This document shows, piece by piece, positions 35,675 to 44,655 of a DNA stretch of 64,000 nt (positions are counted from its first letter, which is position 1; each line of letters begins with the position of its first letter). Position numbers and translations under genes: made by a program. A model generated the notes under the pieces. It was not told the origin of the DNA. It did not search any database and was given only the letters and a program-made list of their open reading frames with translations. The DNA is from an uncultured Pelagibacteraceae bacterium (GTDB taxonomy: Bacteria; Pseudomonadota; Alphaproteobacteria; Pelagibacterales; Pelagibacteraceae), in NCBI GenBank assembly GCA_902557235.1, contig CACDZR010000001.1, forward strand, positions 1-64,000, read 5' to 3'.

Positions 35675-37707
35675 TTAATTCTTTTTTGATATCGAATCCA
35701 TCCAGGACTTCTTTTAGAATCATCGTCTAATTCAAAATCTTGATTAAACTCAAATTCTTCAAATGTATCTTTGCTTTCATCAAAATATGAGTTTTTTTCT
35801 AAATTATTTTCTGGAAGCTCATCAATAAATCTTGATGCCATACTATCTATCCAATCACCTTGATAAAACCTATTCATTGAAAACGAGATAATTGCATTTC
35901 TTTTAGCTCTGGTAATTCCAACATAAGCTAATCTTCTTTCCTCTTCTAAACCATTGTGTCCTTTTTCTTCTATCGATTTTTGATGAGGAAATAATCCCTC
36001 TTCCCAGCCAGGTAAAAAAACCACATCGAATTCTAATCCCTTTGCAGCATGCATAGTCATCATATTGATTTTTTCACCCTCCCAATCTTGATCAATAGAC
36101 GTTGCAAGTGATACATGATCTAAAAAACTCTCTAAGTTGTCAAATTCTTTCATGGCACTCAATAATTCTTTGATATTTTCTAAACGATTTTCATTTTCAA
36201 GATCTTTTTTATTTTTTAACATTGCAGAATATCCAGACTCATCTAAAAGAATTTGTAATAATTTTACTTGATTAAATTTTTTAATTTTTAAATCATTTCT
36301 CCATTTAGAAATTAAATCTAAAAATAAAGTTAAACCTATCTTTGCCTTTGGTTTTATCAAATTTTTCTCAATCATTTTTCTTGATGAACTTTCTAAACTA
36401 ATTTTATTTTTTTTTGAGTATTCGTGTATTGTTTTAATTGTACTTTCACCGATAGACCTTTTGGGATTATTTACAATTCTTTCGAAAGCCAGATCATCTT
36501 TTTCTTGGTTAATTAATCTTAAATAGGCTACACAATCTTTTATCTCAGCTCTCTCATAAAATTTAATTCCCCCTAAAATTCGATAAGGCATACCAATTTT
36601 TAAAAATCTTTCTTCAAATTCTCTTGTTTGAAAAATAGCTCTAACTAAAATTGAAATATTATTAAGAGAGTATTTCTTTTTAATTTTTTCTACTTCATCT
36701 GAAATACCTATTGCTTCATCTTTTCCATTCTTAAAACAATTTAATTTTATAAGGTCACCTTCATCCATTGTAGATTTTAGAGTTTTACCAACTCTATTTT
36801 GATTATTAGAAATTAATGATGAAGCAACAGATAAAATATTTTTTGAAGATCTATAATTCTCCTCTAGCCTTATTATTTTTGTATTTTCATAAATCTTATC
36901 AAAATCTAGAAAATTTTTAATTTCAGCTCCTCTCCAACTATAAATTGATTGATCATCATCTCCTACACAACATATATTCTTATTTTTTTCCGCTAATAAA
37001 TTGAGCCACCGACTTTGTATATAATTTGTATCCTGATATTCATCGACAAGAATGTATTTAAAATTTTTAGAATAGATGTCCCTAATATCTTTATTTTTTT
37101 CTAAAATTTTTACTGCATGTAAGATTAGATCTCCAAAATCACAGGCATTCAACTCGATCAGTTTCTGTTGATAAATTTTGTAAACAGGTAAGATTGTTTT
37201 TTCATAAATATCCTTAAAATTAATCTTTACTTCATTTGGATACAAACCTTTATTTTTCCATTTTTCTATAATTGCGATAACATATCTTGGTGCAATCTGT
37301 TTGACGTCAATATTTTCTGCTTTACAAATGTTCCTAATCAATCTGATTTGATCATCAGTATCAATAATTGTAAAATTTGAATTTAGATTTACAGCTGGTG
37401 CATGCTTCCTAAGTAATTTTGCACATATTGAGTGAAATGTTCCTAGCCAAGTCAAACCAACAGCAGACGATCCTAAAATTTTACTTACTCTATTATGCAT
37501 TTCTTTTGCTGCTTTATTTGTGAATGTCACAGCAAGGATTTGATTAGGGAAAGCATTTTTGTTTTTTATAATGTGTGCAATCCTACTAGTTAAAACCTTC
37601 GTTTTACCTGATCCAGCTCCAGCAACTATCAATAATGGTCCATCCAAAGCTAAGACGGCTTTTTTTTGGGCTTCATTAAGATTTTTTAAATAATCAGAGT
37701 TTACCAT
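35671..37707 (-). CDS. uvrD: UvrD/PcrA-type superfamily 1 DNA helicase
   Basis: The 678-residue helicase shows all SF1A motifs: Q-motif LNEAQKKAV, Walker A AGAGSGKTKVLTSRI, motif II VDEYQDTN, motif III GDDDQSIYSWRGA, motif IV with LEENYRSSKNI, motif V MTMHAAKGLEFDVVF and motif VI EEERRLAYVGITRAK. It unwinds DNA 3' to 5' in mismatch and excision repair. The C-terminus is shorter than E. coli UvrD (720). It is first in a two-gene minus-strand operon. The 31-bp gap to the divergent AsmA-like gene must hold both promoters. Confidence 0.96.
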   Translation of the reverse strand: MVNSDYLKNLNEAQKKAVLALDGPLLIVAGAGSGKTKVLTSRIAHIIKNKNAFPNQILAVTFTNKAAKEMHNRVSKILGSSAVGLTWLGTFHSICAKLLRKHAPAVNLNSNFTIIDTDDQIRLIRNICKAENIDVKQIAPRYVIAIIEKWKNKGLYPNEVKINFKDIYEKTILPVYKIYQQKLIELNACDFGDLILHAVKILEKNKDIRDIYSKNFKYILVDEYQDTNYIQSRWLNLLAEKNKNICCVGDDDQSIYSWRGAEIKNFLDFDKIYENTKIIRLEENYRSSKNILSVASSLISNNQNRVGKTLKSTMDEGDLIKLNCFKNGKDEAIGISDEVEKIKKKYSLNNISILVRAIFQTREFEERFLKIGMPYRILGGIKFYERAEIKDCVAYLRLINQEKDDLAFERIVNNPKRSIGESTIKTIHEYSKKNKISLESSSRKMIEKNLIKPKAKIGLTLFLDLISKWRNDLKIKKFNQVKLLQILLDESGYSAMLKNKKDLENENRLENIKELLSAMKEFDNLESFLDHVSLATSIDQDWEGEKINMMTMHAAKGLEFDVVFLPGWEEGLFPHQKSIEEKGHNGLEEERRLAYVGITRAKRNAIISFSMNRFYQGDWIDSMASRFIDELPENNLEKNSYFDESKDTFEEFEFNQDFELDDDSKRSPGWIRYQKRIK

Positions 37708-37738
37708 TTGAATAATTTAATTATAAGTCAGTCAATTT

Positions 37739-39304
37739 ATGTTTAATTTTAATAAAAAAAAATTTCGAAAAATATTATCACCAATTAACACGTTATTAGA
37801 TAATTTTTTTGGTATATTTAAAAGTTCTAATAAGTACGCACCTGTTAAGAAAAAATTTATTTACTTAGATAACAGGATTGAAAATTTTTTTGAAGGAATT
37901 CGAAATTTAAAGAAATACAATCAGAGCAAGAAAAAATTTTATCATTTAGATAACAAGATAGCCATTTCTGCTGCCTCTCTATTGCTACTTTGTTTTAGTT
38001 ATTTTCTAATTCCGGTATTTTATAAAGAAGACAGTGTCAAAACCTCTTTGATAAATCAAATTTCAGATAAATACGATATTAATATTGAGTTTAAAGAAAA
38101 AATTAAATACGGCTTATTTCCTAAGCCATTTTTCTACACTAAAAATTTAGATATTAAATATAATGAAAAAGTTATTGCCAACTCAGGGTATGTAAAATTT
38201 TTTATTTCTTTTAAAAATTTTTTTTTATCAGAAAATATCTCAATAAAAAATTTAGTATTTCAAGATACAGAATTTAATATTAATTCAAATAATATTAATT
38301 TTTTTCTAAAGTCTTTAAATAGTTCTGATAAAGAAAATGAATTTATTTTTAAAAGATCTAAATTTTTTTATAAAGATCAAAATGATGATTTATTATTTCT
38401 GTCCAAAATAAATAATTTTAATTTTTTTTATGATGATGTGAATAATTTTCAAAAAGTAAAATCAAGTTTTGAAGTATTTAACATTCCATTCAAATTAGAT
38501 ATTTCCAAAAATGTTATTAGTGAAAATAAAAATATTAAATTAGTCTCAAAAAAAATTAGATTAAATATTGAAACTTCTGTTGAATATGGTGAAGACAAAA
38601 TAAGTGGTATTTTTGATATTGTATCAATTAATAAAAGAAATCTATTCTCATATTTCATTAAAGATAATTCTTTAAATTTTTTATCATCAAAAAAAGATTT
38701 TAGAGGTGAAGTAAATTTTAAACCATTTTATTTATCTACAGATTTAAATTTTAATTTCATAAGTCAAAAAAAAATATTTCAAAGTGAGTCTTTATTAATA
38801 GATTTGCTAGACTCAGAATTGTTAAATAATCCAAATTTGAATGCATCAATTAATATCAAAATTGATAAGATTGATAAATTTGATTACTTACAAGATTTTA
38901 TTTCTAAAATACATCTAGGCGATGGAAGAATTTTAATTAAAAATTTTAATACTCAATGGAATGACTCTGTATTAATAAAATCAAACGAAATAGAGTTTTT
39001 AAATGACATAGATGGAAAAAAATTAGTTGGTGAAATTACTTTTAATTTTGATGATATAGAAAAATTTTTTAGATATTTTCAAATAAAAAGAAATTATCGA
39101 GATGTTTTTAAAACAATAAGACTAGACTTTGTCTATGATCTTACACTTGATAAATTAATTATGAATAATTTAAGAATTGATAATAAATCATCAAAAAAAA
39201 TAGATAAGTTTTTGAATCTATATAATAAACGTGAAAACAATCCTTTTAATAAAGTTACTATAAGAAATTTTATAAAGGAATTTTTCAAAGTTTATGCAGG
39301 GTAG
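37739..39304 (+). CDS. AsmA-like envelope protein
   Basis: The 521-residue product has an unusually long basic cytoplasmic front (about 75 residues), one membrane helix (about 78-93), and then a large periplasmic part. Right after the helix, TSLINQISDKYDINIEFKEKIKYGLFPKPFFYTKNLDIKY follows the AsmA pattern in which a short helix precedes sigma-like strands (broken here only for quoting). The rest is beta-rich and Asn/Phe-rich, as in bridge-like lipid-transfer proteins of this superfamily. It may act in phospholipid transport to the outer membrane, by analogy with AsmA and TamB. It overlaps fumC by 13 bp, tail to tail. Confidence 0.65.
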   Translation: MFNFNKKKFRKILSPINTLLDNFFGIFKSSNKYAPVKKKFIYLDNRIENFFEGIRNLKKYNQSKKKFYHLDNKIAISAASLLLLCFSYFLIPVFYKEDSVKTSLINQISDKYDINIEFKEKIKYGLFPKPFFYTKNLDIKYNEKVIANSGYVKFFISFKNFFLSENISIKNLVFQDTEFNINSNNINFFLKSLNSSDKENEFIFKRSKFFYKDQNDDLLFLSKINNFNFFYDDVNNFQKVKSSFEVFNIPFKLDISKNVISENKNIKLVSKKIRLNIETSVEYGEDKISGIFDIVSINKRNLFSYFIKDNSLNFLSSKKDFRGEVNFKPFYLSTDLNFNFISQKKIFQSESLLIDLLDSELLNNPNLNASINIKIDKIDKFDYLQDFISKIHLGDGRILIKNFNTQWNDSVLIKSNEIEFLNDIDGKKLVGEITFNFDDIEKFFRYFQIKRNYRDVFKTIRLDFVYDLTLDKLIMNNLRIDNKSSKKIDKFLNLYNKRENNPFNKVTIRNFIKEFFKVYAG

Positions 39305-40680
39305 ATCATTTTTTTGGGATCTACAATTTTATTATAATCTTTCTCACTTATAAGTTTAGATTTTAGTGCTTCATGTTTTAAAGTTGTTTTATTTTTGAGA
39401 GCTAGCTTAGCGATTTTGGCTGAGTTATCATAGCCAATGTGCGGAGCAAGCGCAGTAACTAACATTAAAGAATTGTCTAAATATTCTTTTATTTTACTCC
39501 TATCAGCTTTTAATCCTCTTATACAATACAGTGAAAAATTTTTTATGCTGTCAGATAAAAGATTTATAGATTGCAAAATATTATGCGCAATTAAAGGCTT
39601 AAATACATTTAATTCAAAATGTCCATGTGATCCTGCCATTGTTATTCCGTTATGGTTGCCTATTACTTTCACACAAACCATGGTGACAGCTTCTGATTGA
39701 GTAGGGTTAACTTTTCCTGGCATAATTGATGAACCTGGCTCATTTGCAGGCAATATTAATTCTCCATACCCTGCCCTTGGACCAGAACCAAGAAATCTAA
39801 TATCATTTGCAATTTTCATTAAGCTAACAGCGGTAGTGTTCAAGGTACCTGAGAAGTTTACAATTTCATCATGTGCAGCAAGAGCTGCAAACTTATTTTT
39901 CGTAGGCTTGAATGGAAGTTTTGTAATTTTTCTTATCTCATTAATTATTTTTTTATCAAAATTTTTTTTACTATTTATTCCAGTTCCTACTGCAGTTCCA
40001 CCTTGTGCAAGGGAATATATTTCATTTAAAGCCACACTAATCCTATTAATACAATCATTGATTTGAGATTGATAACCAGAAAATTCTTGACCTAAAGAAA
40101 GTGGTGTTGCATCTTGTAAATGGGTTCTACCCACTTTGATAATATTTTTAAAATTTGATATTTTTTTTTTAAGCTCATGATCTAGCAATTTAAGAGATGG
40201 CAATAATTTATTTTTTGTTTCGATGGCTATAGCAATATGCATTGCAGTTGGAAAAACATCATTTGTAGATTGAGATTTGTTTACATGATCATTTGGATGA
40301 ATGGGTTTTTTAGACCCCTTTTTTCCTCCTAATTTTTCAATAGCTCTGTTAGCAATAACTTCATTTACGTTCATATTAGTCTGTGTACCTGATCCAGTTT
40401 GCCAAACTTTAAGTGGAAAGTGCTCATCAAGTTTACCAGAGATAACTTCATTTGAGGCTGCAATTATAGAATTAGAAATTTTTGAAGGAAGTTGTTTTTC
40501 TTTTAAATGGACTATTGCAGCTGCTTTTTTAATAATTGCTATAGATTTAATCAAAATTGGCCGAACTAAAAAATCTCCAATATCAAAATATTTTTTTGAT
40601 CTTTGTGTAGATGCACCCCAATATTTATCATTAGGAACATTTATTGATCCAATACTGTCAAATTCTTTTCGAAATTTCAT
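39292..40680 (-). CDS. fumC: Fumarate hydratase class II
   Basis: The 462-residue iron-free fumarase interconverts fumarate and malate in the TCA cycle. Evidence: MKFRKEFDSIGSINVPNDKYWGASTQRS front, TGSGTQTNMNVNEVI, KSQSTNDVFPTAMH, VGRTHLQDATPLSLGQEFSG and the superfamily signature GSSIMPGKVNPTQSE. HLGYDNSAKIAK-type sequence lies near the end. Length and motifs are canonical. It stands alone on the minus strand, with its start 53 bp from the divergent pyrophosphohydrolase gene. Confidence 0.97.
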   Translation of the reverse strand: MKFRKEFDSIGSINVPNDKYWGASTQRSKKYFDIGDFLVRPILIKSIAIIKKAAAIVHLKEKQLPSKISNSIIAASNEVISGKLDEHFPLKVWQTGSGTQTNMNVNEVIANRAIEKLGGKKGSKKPIHPNDHVNKSQSTNDVFPTAMHIAIAIETKNKLLPSLKLLDHELKKKISNFKNIIKVGRTHLQDATPLSLGQEFSGYQSQINDCINRISVALNEIYSLAQGGTAVGTGINSKKNFDKKIINEIRKITKLPFKPTKNKFAALAAHDEIVNFSGTLNTTAVSLMKIANDIRFLGSGPRAGYGELILPANEPGSSIMPGKVNPTQSEAVTMVCVKVIGNHNGITMAGSHGHFELNVFKPLIAHNILQSINLLSDSIKNFSLYCIRGLKADRSKIKEYLDNSLMLVTALAPHIGYDNSAKIAKLALKNKTTLKHEALKSKLISEKDYNKIVDPKKMIYPA

Positions 40681-40733
40681 TGATAATCTATCAACATATA
40701 TATATTAAAAAATACATAACTAACAGGAGCAAA

Positions 40734-41105
40734 ATGACAAATTTTGAAAAAGTAGGCATTTTTATGAAAACTTTTGGCCAAGATGTTAAGCAGAGTTCTG
40801 CATTAAGTACTGACAAGATTAATGAATTACGAGTAAGTCTTATTAAAGAAGAACTTGATGAATTAATAGAGGCAATGAATAAAAAAGATTTAGTCGAAGT
40901 AGCTGATGCATTAACGGATATTCTTTACGTTACATATGGTGCAGGACATGCATTTGGTATAAATCTCGATGATTGTTTTGAAGAAGTTCAAAATTCAAAT
41001 ATGAGTAAATTAGATAAAGATGGTAAACCCATTTATAATGACAAAGGTAAAGTTATGAAGGGTCCTAATTACTTTAAACCAGATTTAAGTAAATTTATTA
41101 AATAG
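40734..41105 (+). CDS. MazG-like nucleotide pyrophosphohydrolase
   Basis: The ATG at 40734 follows an AGGAG ribosome site by 5 bp and is preferred to the upstream extension to 40644, which reads into fumC. The 123-residue product has the all-alpha NTP pyrophosphohydrolase signature EELDELIEA followed by DLVEVADALTDILYVTYG (EExxE, then ExxxD), and the tail GKVMKGPNYFKPDLS found in many small phage-like members. It should hydrolyse a (d)NTP to the monophosphate and pyrophosphate; the substrate cannot be told. It is separated from thyX by the tmRNA gene on the other strand. A dUTPase-like job feeding ThyX is possible. Confidence 0.85.
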   Translation: MTNFEKVGIFMKTFGQDVKQSSALSTDKINELRVSLIKEELDELIEAMNKKDLVEVADALTDILYVTYGAGHAFGINLDDCFEEVQNSNMSKLDKDGKPIYNDKGKVMKGPNYFKPDLSKFIK

Positions 41106-41370
41106 TTTAGGGGGGCGTTCTGTTGCCAGGTGCCCCGAACCCCGTTTACTCAATTAACAAAGTTAATTAAGCAGCAAGTGCGTAACTTTCGTTAGCAATT
41201 ATAAATTAGCCCTTTACGGAGGAACAATTCCGAACGAAAGAATAGCTTTTAGTCACTCGTCGAATCTAGTTCACCCCCATAAGTTGTAAATGGTGGAGGT
41301 GGTGGGTACTGCCCCCACGTCCGCAATGGTTATTACGAAATTCGTTTATCGTCATAGTTGGAAATCCAAC
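41106..41370 (-). ncRNA. ssrA: Permuted two-piece tmRNA
   Basis: Read on the minus strand, the acceptor piece comes first (about 41370 to 41291). It has a T-arm-like GTGGG/CCCAC hairpin, then CACCTCC and ACCA ending at 41291. After a 12-bp spacer the coding piece starts at 41278 with GGGGGTGAACTAGATTCGACG. GGGGGTG pairs with CACCTCC to form the acceptor stem (one G-U). The reading frame at 41196-41167 encodes ANESYALAA and a stop, a typical SsrA degradation tag. The coding piece ends near 41106. Processing must remove the spacer, as in other Alphaproteobacteria. tmRNA with SmpB rescues stalled ribosomes. Confidence 0.93.
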
Positions 41371-41374
41371 TTTA

Positions 41375-41404
41375 TTAATATAAAAGGAAATTCTAGAGAT
41401 TCAA
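41375..41404 (-). promoter_or_regulatory. Probable tmRNA promoter
   Basis: On the minus strand TTGAAT (41404-41399) and TATTAA (41380-41375) are 18 bp apart. Transcription would begin near 41368, right at the 5' end of the acceptor piece. The promoter lies in the 42-bp gap before the thyX start, so the two transcription units diverge from the same spot. Confidence 0.5.
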
Positions 41405-41412
41405 TAACATTC

Positions 41413-42363
41413 ATGAAATTAACTAAAGAACAACAAGAAGATATAAAAAATCAGCAATCACAAAGCAATTCAACAAAAAGAGTTACTTCACCTGAATTAG
41501 AAAAAATTCTTTACGAAGCATTGCCTGCCCTTGACCATGGTTTTGTAAGAGTTGTTGATTATATGGGAGATGACACTTCAATCGTTCAGTCAGCTAGAGT
41601 TTCTTATGGTAAGGGTACTAAACAAGTTTCTACAGATTCAGGTTTAATAAAATATTTAATGCGTCACTGGCATAGCACCCCATTCGAGATGTGTGAAATT
41701 AAATATCATATTAAGCTACCAATTTTTATCGCTCGTCAATGGATTAGACATAGAACTGCAAATGTAAATGAATATTCTGCAAGGTATTCAATTTTAGATA
41801 AAGAATTTTACTTACCATCAAAAGAAAATCTTGCAGCTCAATCGACATCTAATAGACAGGGAAGAGGAGACGTCTTGGAAGGGGAACAAGCTAATGAAGT
41901 TTTAGAACTTTTAAAAAATGATGCTGAAAGAACATATGCAAATTACGAAACGATGCTCAATGAGAGATATGATGGATCTACTATTGATGAAAATAAAAAA
42001 GGTTTGGCAAGAGAACTTGCAAGAATGAATCTTACATTAAACACCTATACTCAGTGGTATTGGAAAACAGATTTACTAAATCTTATGAATTTCTTAAGAT
42101 TAAGAGCGGACCACCACGCGCAATATGAAATTAGAGTTTATGCTGATATAATGTTGGATACACTGAAAAAATGGGTTCCAATAACTTATGAGGCTTTCAT
42201 GGATTATAGAGTAGGGGGGACTGAGATTTCATCTAAAGGAAAAATGATTATAAAAAAATTAATCAATGGAGAAAATGTTTCTATGGAAGAATCAGGTTTG
42301 TCTAAACGAGAATGGAATGAATTAATGAATGCTTTTGATCTCAAAGACAAACTTTTAAGATGA
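41413..42363 (+). CDS. thyX: Flavin-dependent thymidylate synthase ThyX
   Basis: The start is set at the ATG at 41413. The open frame continues upstream to 41290, but that part lies inside the tmRNA acceptor piece and is not protein-like. The 316-residue product carries the ThyX motif [14 protein letters not shown] (RHRxxxxNExSxRY), preceded by [27 protein letters not shown]-type sequence. It makes dTMP from dUMP using FAD, NADPH and methylene-tetrahydrofolate. Its length slightly exceeds the 220-250 of many family members, mostly by an N-terminal Gln/Lys-rich stretch and the C-terminus. Its stop overlaps the next ATG. Confidence 0.95.
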   Translation: MKLTKEQQEDIKNQQSQSNSTKRVTSPELEKILYEALPALDHGFVRVVDYMGDDTSIVQSARVSYGKGTKQVSTDSGLIKYLMRHWHSTPFEMCEIKYHIKLPIFIARQWIRHRTANVNEYSARYSILDKEFYLPSKENLAAQSTSNRQGRGDVLEGEQANEVLELLKNDAERTYANYETMLNERYDGSTIDENKKGLARELARMNLTLNTYTQWYWKTDLLNLMNFLRLRADHHAQYEIRVYADIMLDTLKKWVPITYEAFMDYRVGGTEISSKGKMIIKKLINGENVSMEESGLSKREWNELMNAFDLKDKLLR

Positions 42364-43787
42364 TAAAAAATTTTAATTTTTTAATAATTTTTTCAATAGT
42401 ATTGAGTTTTATTTTTTCAATATCTTTATCTAACTACAATTTATCTAAATACGACATCAATGTTATTGATGGAGATATCAGTTATCATAAAATGATTAAA
42501 ACTGATCCTTATAGATATTTATCACATGGTTCTGAAATAAAGGATCAGTTAAAGGATGGAAAAAATTTTTTTGTTACTGGAAGAGAACATTATACTAAAT
42601 ATTTGCCTCCTAGATTAGCTGCTATTTACTATTACATCTTTGATATAGACTTTTCTGATAGTGACAAACCAGGCGCACAGGTTAATACGGGAAATCATTT
42701 TTATTATCTTTTAATTCAAAACTTGATTTATTATTTTAGCATTTTATTTTTATATTTTTCAGTTAAAGCGAGTTTTAATAAGAAAATCGTTTTTTTATCC
42801 TTAATTTTTTTATGTTTGGAGCCAACTATTTTCCAGTATCATAGTTCTTTTTGGTCTGAATCTGTTTTTTTTTCATTACAAATTATAATCATGGCATTAA
42901 CTTTTAGAGAGAAAAAAACAATTTATAGCTACATTTTAATCGGTTTATTTGTTGGAATTTTAAGTCTGCAAAAACAGTTAGGAATTTTTTACATAATTCC
43001 AATTATTATTTTTATATTTCTTTTTGACAAAAAAAAAACAATTCATAATTTTTTACTAATTATGTTTGGATTTAGTATCATCCAAACTTTTCTTGGTATT
43101 AATAACCTCTATAGATCAGGAGCGTTTTACATTATGACCGCTGATACCAAGATAGAAATGCATAGAGCTTTAGTTAGAAAAGTCATTATCAAGGCTGAAA
43201 ATATTTCATCTGAACAATTTAATGAAAAAGAAGGTATCGCAGCTTTTAACTGGCTTAAAAAAAATAAAATTGAATTTAATGAAAATTCAAATCACCTCCA
43301 GTTATCAAAGGGATTTATGAATTATAGGGAAAGTATTTTAAATGAAAAAGATAAGATTAATTTTGATGGGTTTATTAGAAAAAGGACTTTTGAATACATT
43401 TTTAAATATCCTTTGAAATTTACAAAACACATACTGAAACAATCAGTACATACTGTCTTGTTAAACCCGTTCCATATTTTTTCTGAACATAATTTCCGTT
43501 CAAGTGAAGTTTATTATGTTTCAAAAAAACATGATGAATTAGTCCCTTTGAGAATAGTTTACAGTTTATTCATATATTTAATTGCAAGTTTTGGTATATT
43601 TCATTTTTTTAGAGAAAAAGAATATGAGAAACTTTTTTTTCTTTTAATTTCAGCTTTGTATTTTTACGCAACAATTTTTTGGCACGGAAATACAAGATAC
43701 TTTGTTCCTTGTGTGATTTATCTATCTTTTTTATTTGGCGCTGGTTTAAATTATTTGATTGAGTTCTTTAATAAAAAAATTAAATAA
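42360..43787 (+). CDS. Polytopic membrane protein, GT-C glycosyltransferase-like
   Basis: The 475-residue product has about ten hydrophobic helices. An extracytoplasmic loop after the first helix holds [13 protein letters not shown] and later [20 protein letters not shown], the place where ArnT/PMT-type GT-C enzymes carry a catalytic Asp. [14 protein letters not shown] and the late [22 protein letters not shown] also recall this superfamily (PE-type mannosyl or arabinosyl transferases). The donor would be a polyprenyl-linked sugar, the acceptor unknown. It is coupled to thyX through an ATGA overlap, with no functional logic apparent. Its end overlaps the mrp gene by 8 bp, tail to tail. Confidence 0.6.
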   Translation: MIKNFNFLIIFSIVLSFIFSISLSNYNLSKYDINVIDGDISYHKMIKTDPYRYLSHGSEIKDQLKDGKNFFVTGREHYTKYLPPRLAAIYYYIFDIDFSDSDKPGAQVNTGNHFYYLLIQNLIYYFSILFLYFSVKASFNKKIVFLSLIFLCLEPTIFQYHSSFWSESVFFSLQIIIMALTFREKKTIYSYILIGLFVGILSLQKQLGIFYIIPIIIFIFLFDKKKTIHNFLLIMFGFSIIQTFLGINNLYRSGAFYIMTADTKIEMHRALVRKVIIKAENISSEQFNEKEGIAAFNWLKKNKIEFNENSNHLQLSKGFMNYRESILNEKDKINFDGFIRKRTFEYIFKYPLKFTKHILKQSVHTVLLNPFHIFSEHNFRSSEVYYVSKKHDELVPLRIVYSLFIYLIASFGIFHFFREKEYEKLFFLLISALYFYATIFWHGNTRYFVPCVIYLSFLFGAGLNYLIEFFNKKIK

Positions 43788-44604
43788 AACTTGATTTAAT
43801 TTTTTTTGCTATATGTAAATAAATTTTAGAAATTTCATTTTCAGGATGGGCCTCGACAATTGGTTTTCCATTATCTCCATATTTTCCAACATTTGGACTA
43901 ATTGGAATTTCTCCCAAAAATTCTTTTTTGAATTCTTGAGCGGTTTTTTTAACTCCTCCTTCTCCAAAGATATTATATTTTTTGTTATCATCTCCAATAA
44001 AATAACTCATGTTATCTATTAGACCTAAAACTTTTACTCCAAGCTTATCAAACATCTTAATTCCTCTTTTCACGTCAATTAATGCAACTTCTTGTGGTGT
44101 TGAAACTATGATTGCCCCATCTATCTTTATTTCTTGAGATAAGGTTAGCTGAGTGTCACCAGTTCCTGGAGGCATATCAATAATTATGAAATCTAAATCT
44201 TTCCAGTTAACTTTTTGTGTGAATGTTCGAATTGCACTCGTTACCATCGGTCCTCGCCAAATCATGGGTGTTTCTTGATCAGTAAGGAAGCCGATTGACA
44301 TACATTGAATGTCGAATTTAATTACAGGGTCTAATTTTTGACCATCACTTTTTGGTTTTTCATTAATTCCTAACATTTTGGGAATTGATGGACCGTAAAT
44401 GTCTGCATCTAATATACCAACCTTACAATTAGCTTTTTTGAGCGCTAAAGCTAAGTTTGTTGCAAAAGTGGATTTTCCAACACCACCTTTCGCACTAGAA
44501 ATTGCAATTGTAAACTTAGTTCCTCTAATTGGATTTTTCTCAGGCAATTTTCTACCCAATTTAGCTCTCATTGCGTCACTTAATTCTGGTTTTTCCTTTG
44601 GCAT
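43780..44604 (-). CDS. mrp: Mrp/ApbC-type Fe-S cluster carrier ATPase
   Basis: The 274-residue P-loop NTPase has the deviant Walker A AISSAKGGVGKSTFATNLA, LDADIYGPSIPKMLG, IIDMPPGTGDTQLTLSQ and VSTPQEVALIDVKRG, all typical of the Mrp/NBP35 family. These ATPases hold and transfer [4Fe-4S] clusters to apoproteins. Unlike E. coli Mrp there is no N-terminal MIP18/DUF59 domain, and the CxxC pair is not evident; MSYFIGDDNKKYNIFGEGG occupies the region where CPHC would be expected. Cluster binding by the usual pair is therefore doubtful. It diverges from hflK with a 51-bp gap. Confidence 0.9.
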   Translation of the reverse strand: MPKEKPELSDAMRAKLGRKLPEKNPIRGTKFTIAISSAKGGVGKSTFATNLALALKKANCKVGILDADIYGPSIPKMLGINEKPKSDGQKLDPVIKFDIQCMSIGFLTDQETPMIWRGPMVTSAIRTFTQKVNWKDLDFIIIDMPPGTGDTQLTLSQEIKIDGAIIVSTPQEVALIDVKRGIKMFDKLGVKVLGLIDNMSYFIGDDNKKYNIFGEGGVKKTAQEFKKEFLGEIPISPNVGKYGDNGKPIVEAHPENEISKIYLHIAKKIKSSFI

Positions 44605-44618
44605 ATCTAGATCTTAAC

Positions 44619-44648
44619 TTGTTTTTCCACATAAAGACATTATATAGA
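44619..44648 (+). promoter_or_regulatory. Possible hflK promoter
   Basis: TTGTTT (44619-44624) and TATAGA (44643-44648) are 18 bp apart, 8 bp upstream of the hflK ATG; reading TATATA at 44641 gives a 16-bp spacer. The gap between mrp and hflK is only 51 bp and must serve both directions. If right, the hflK leader would be almost absent. Confidence 0.35.
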
Positions 44649-44655
44649 TTGCCAT

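Noticed and set aside
40644-40733. Upstream extension of the MazG-like protein into fumC
   Set aside because: The ATG at 40734 has an AGGAG site at good distance and the extension is not family-like.
41290-41412. N-terminal extension of ThyX by 41 codons
   Set aside because: It reads through the tmRNA acceptor piece on the opposite strand; the family-like protein begins after the ATG at 41413.
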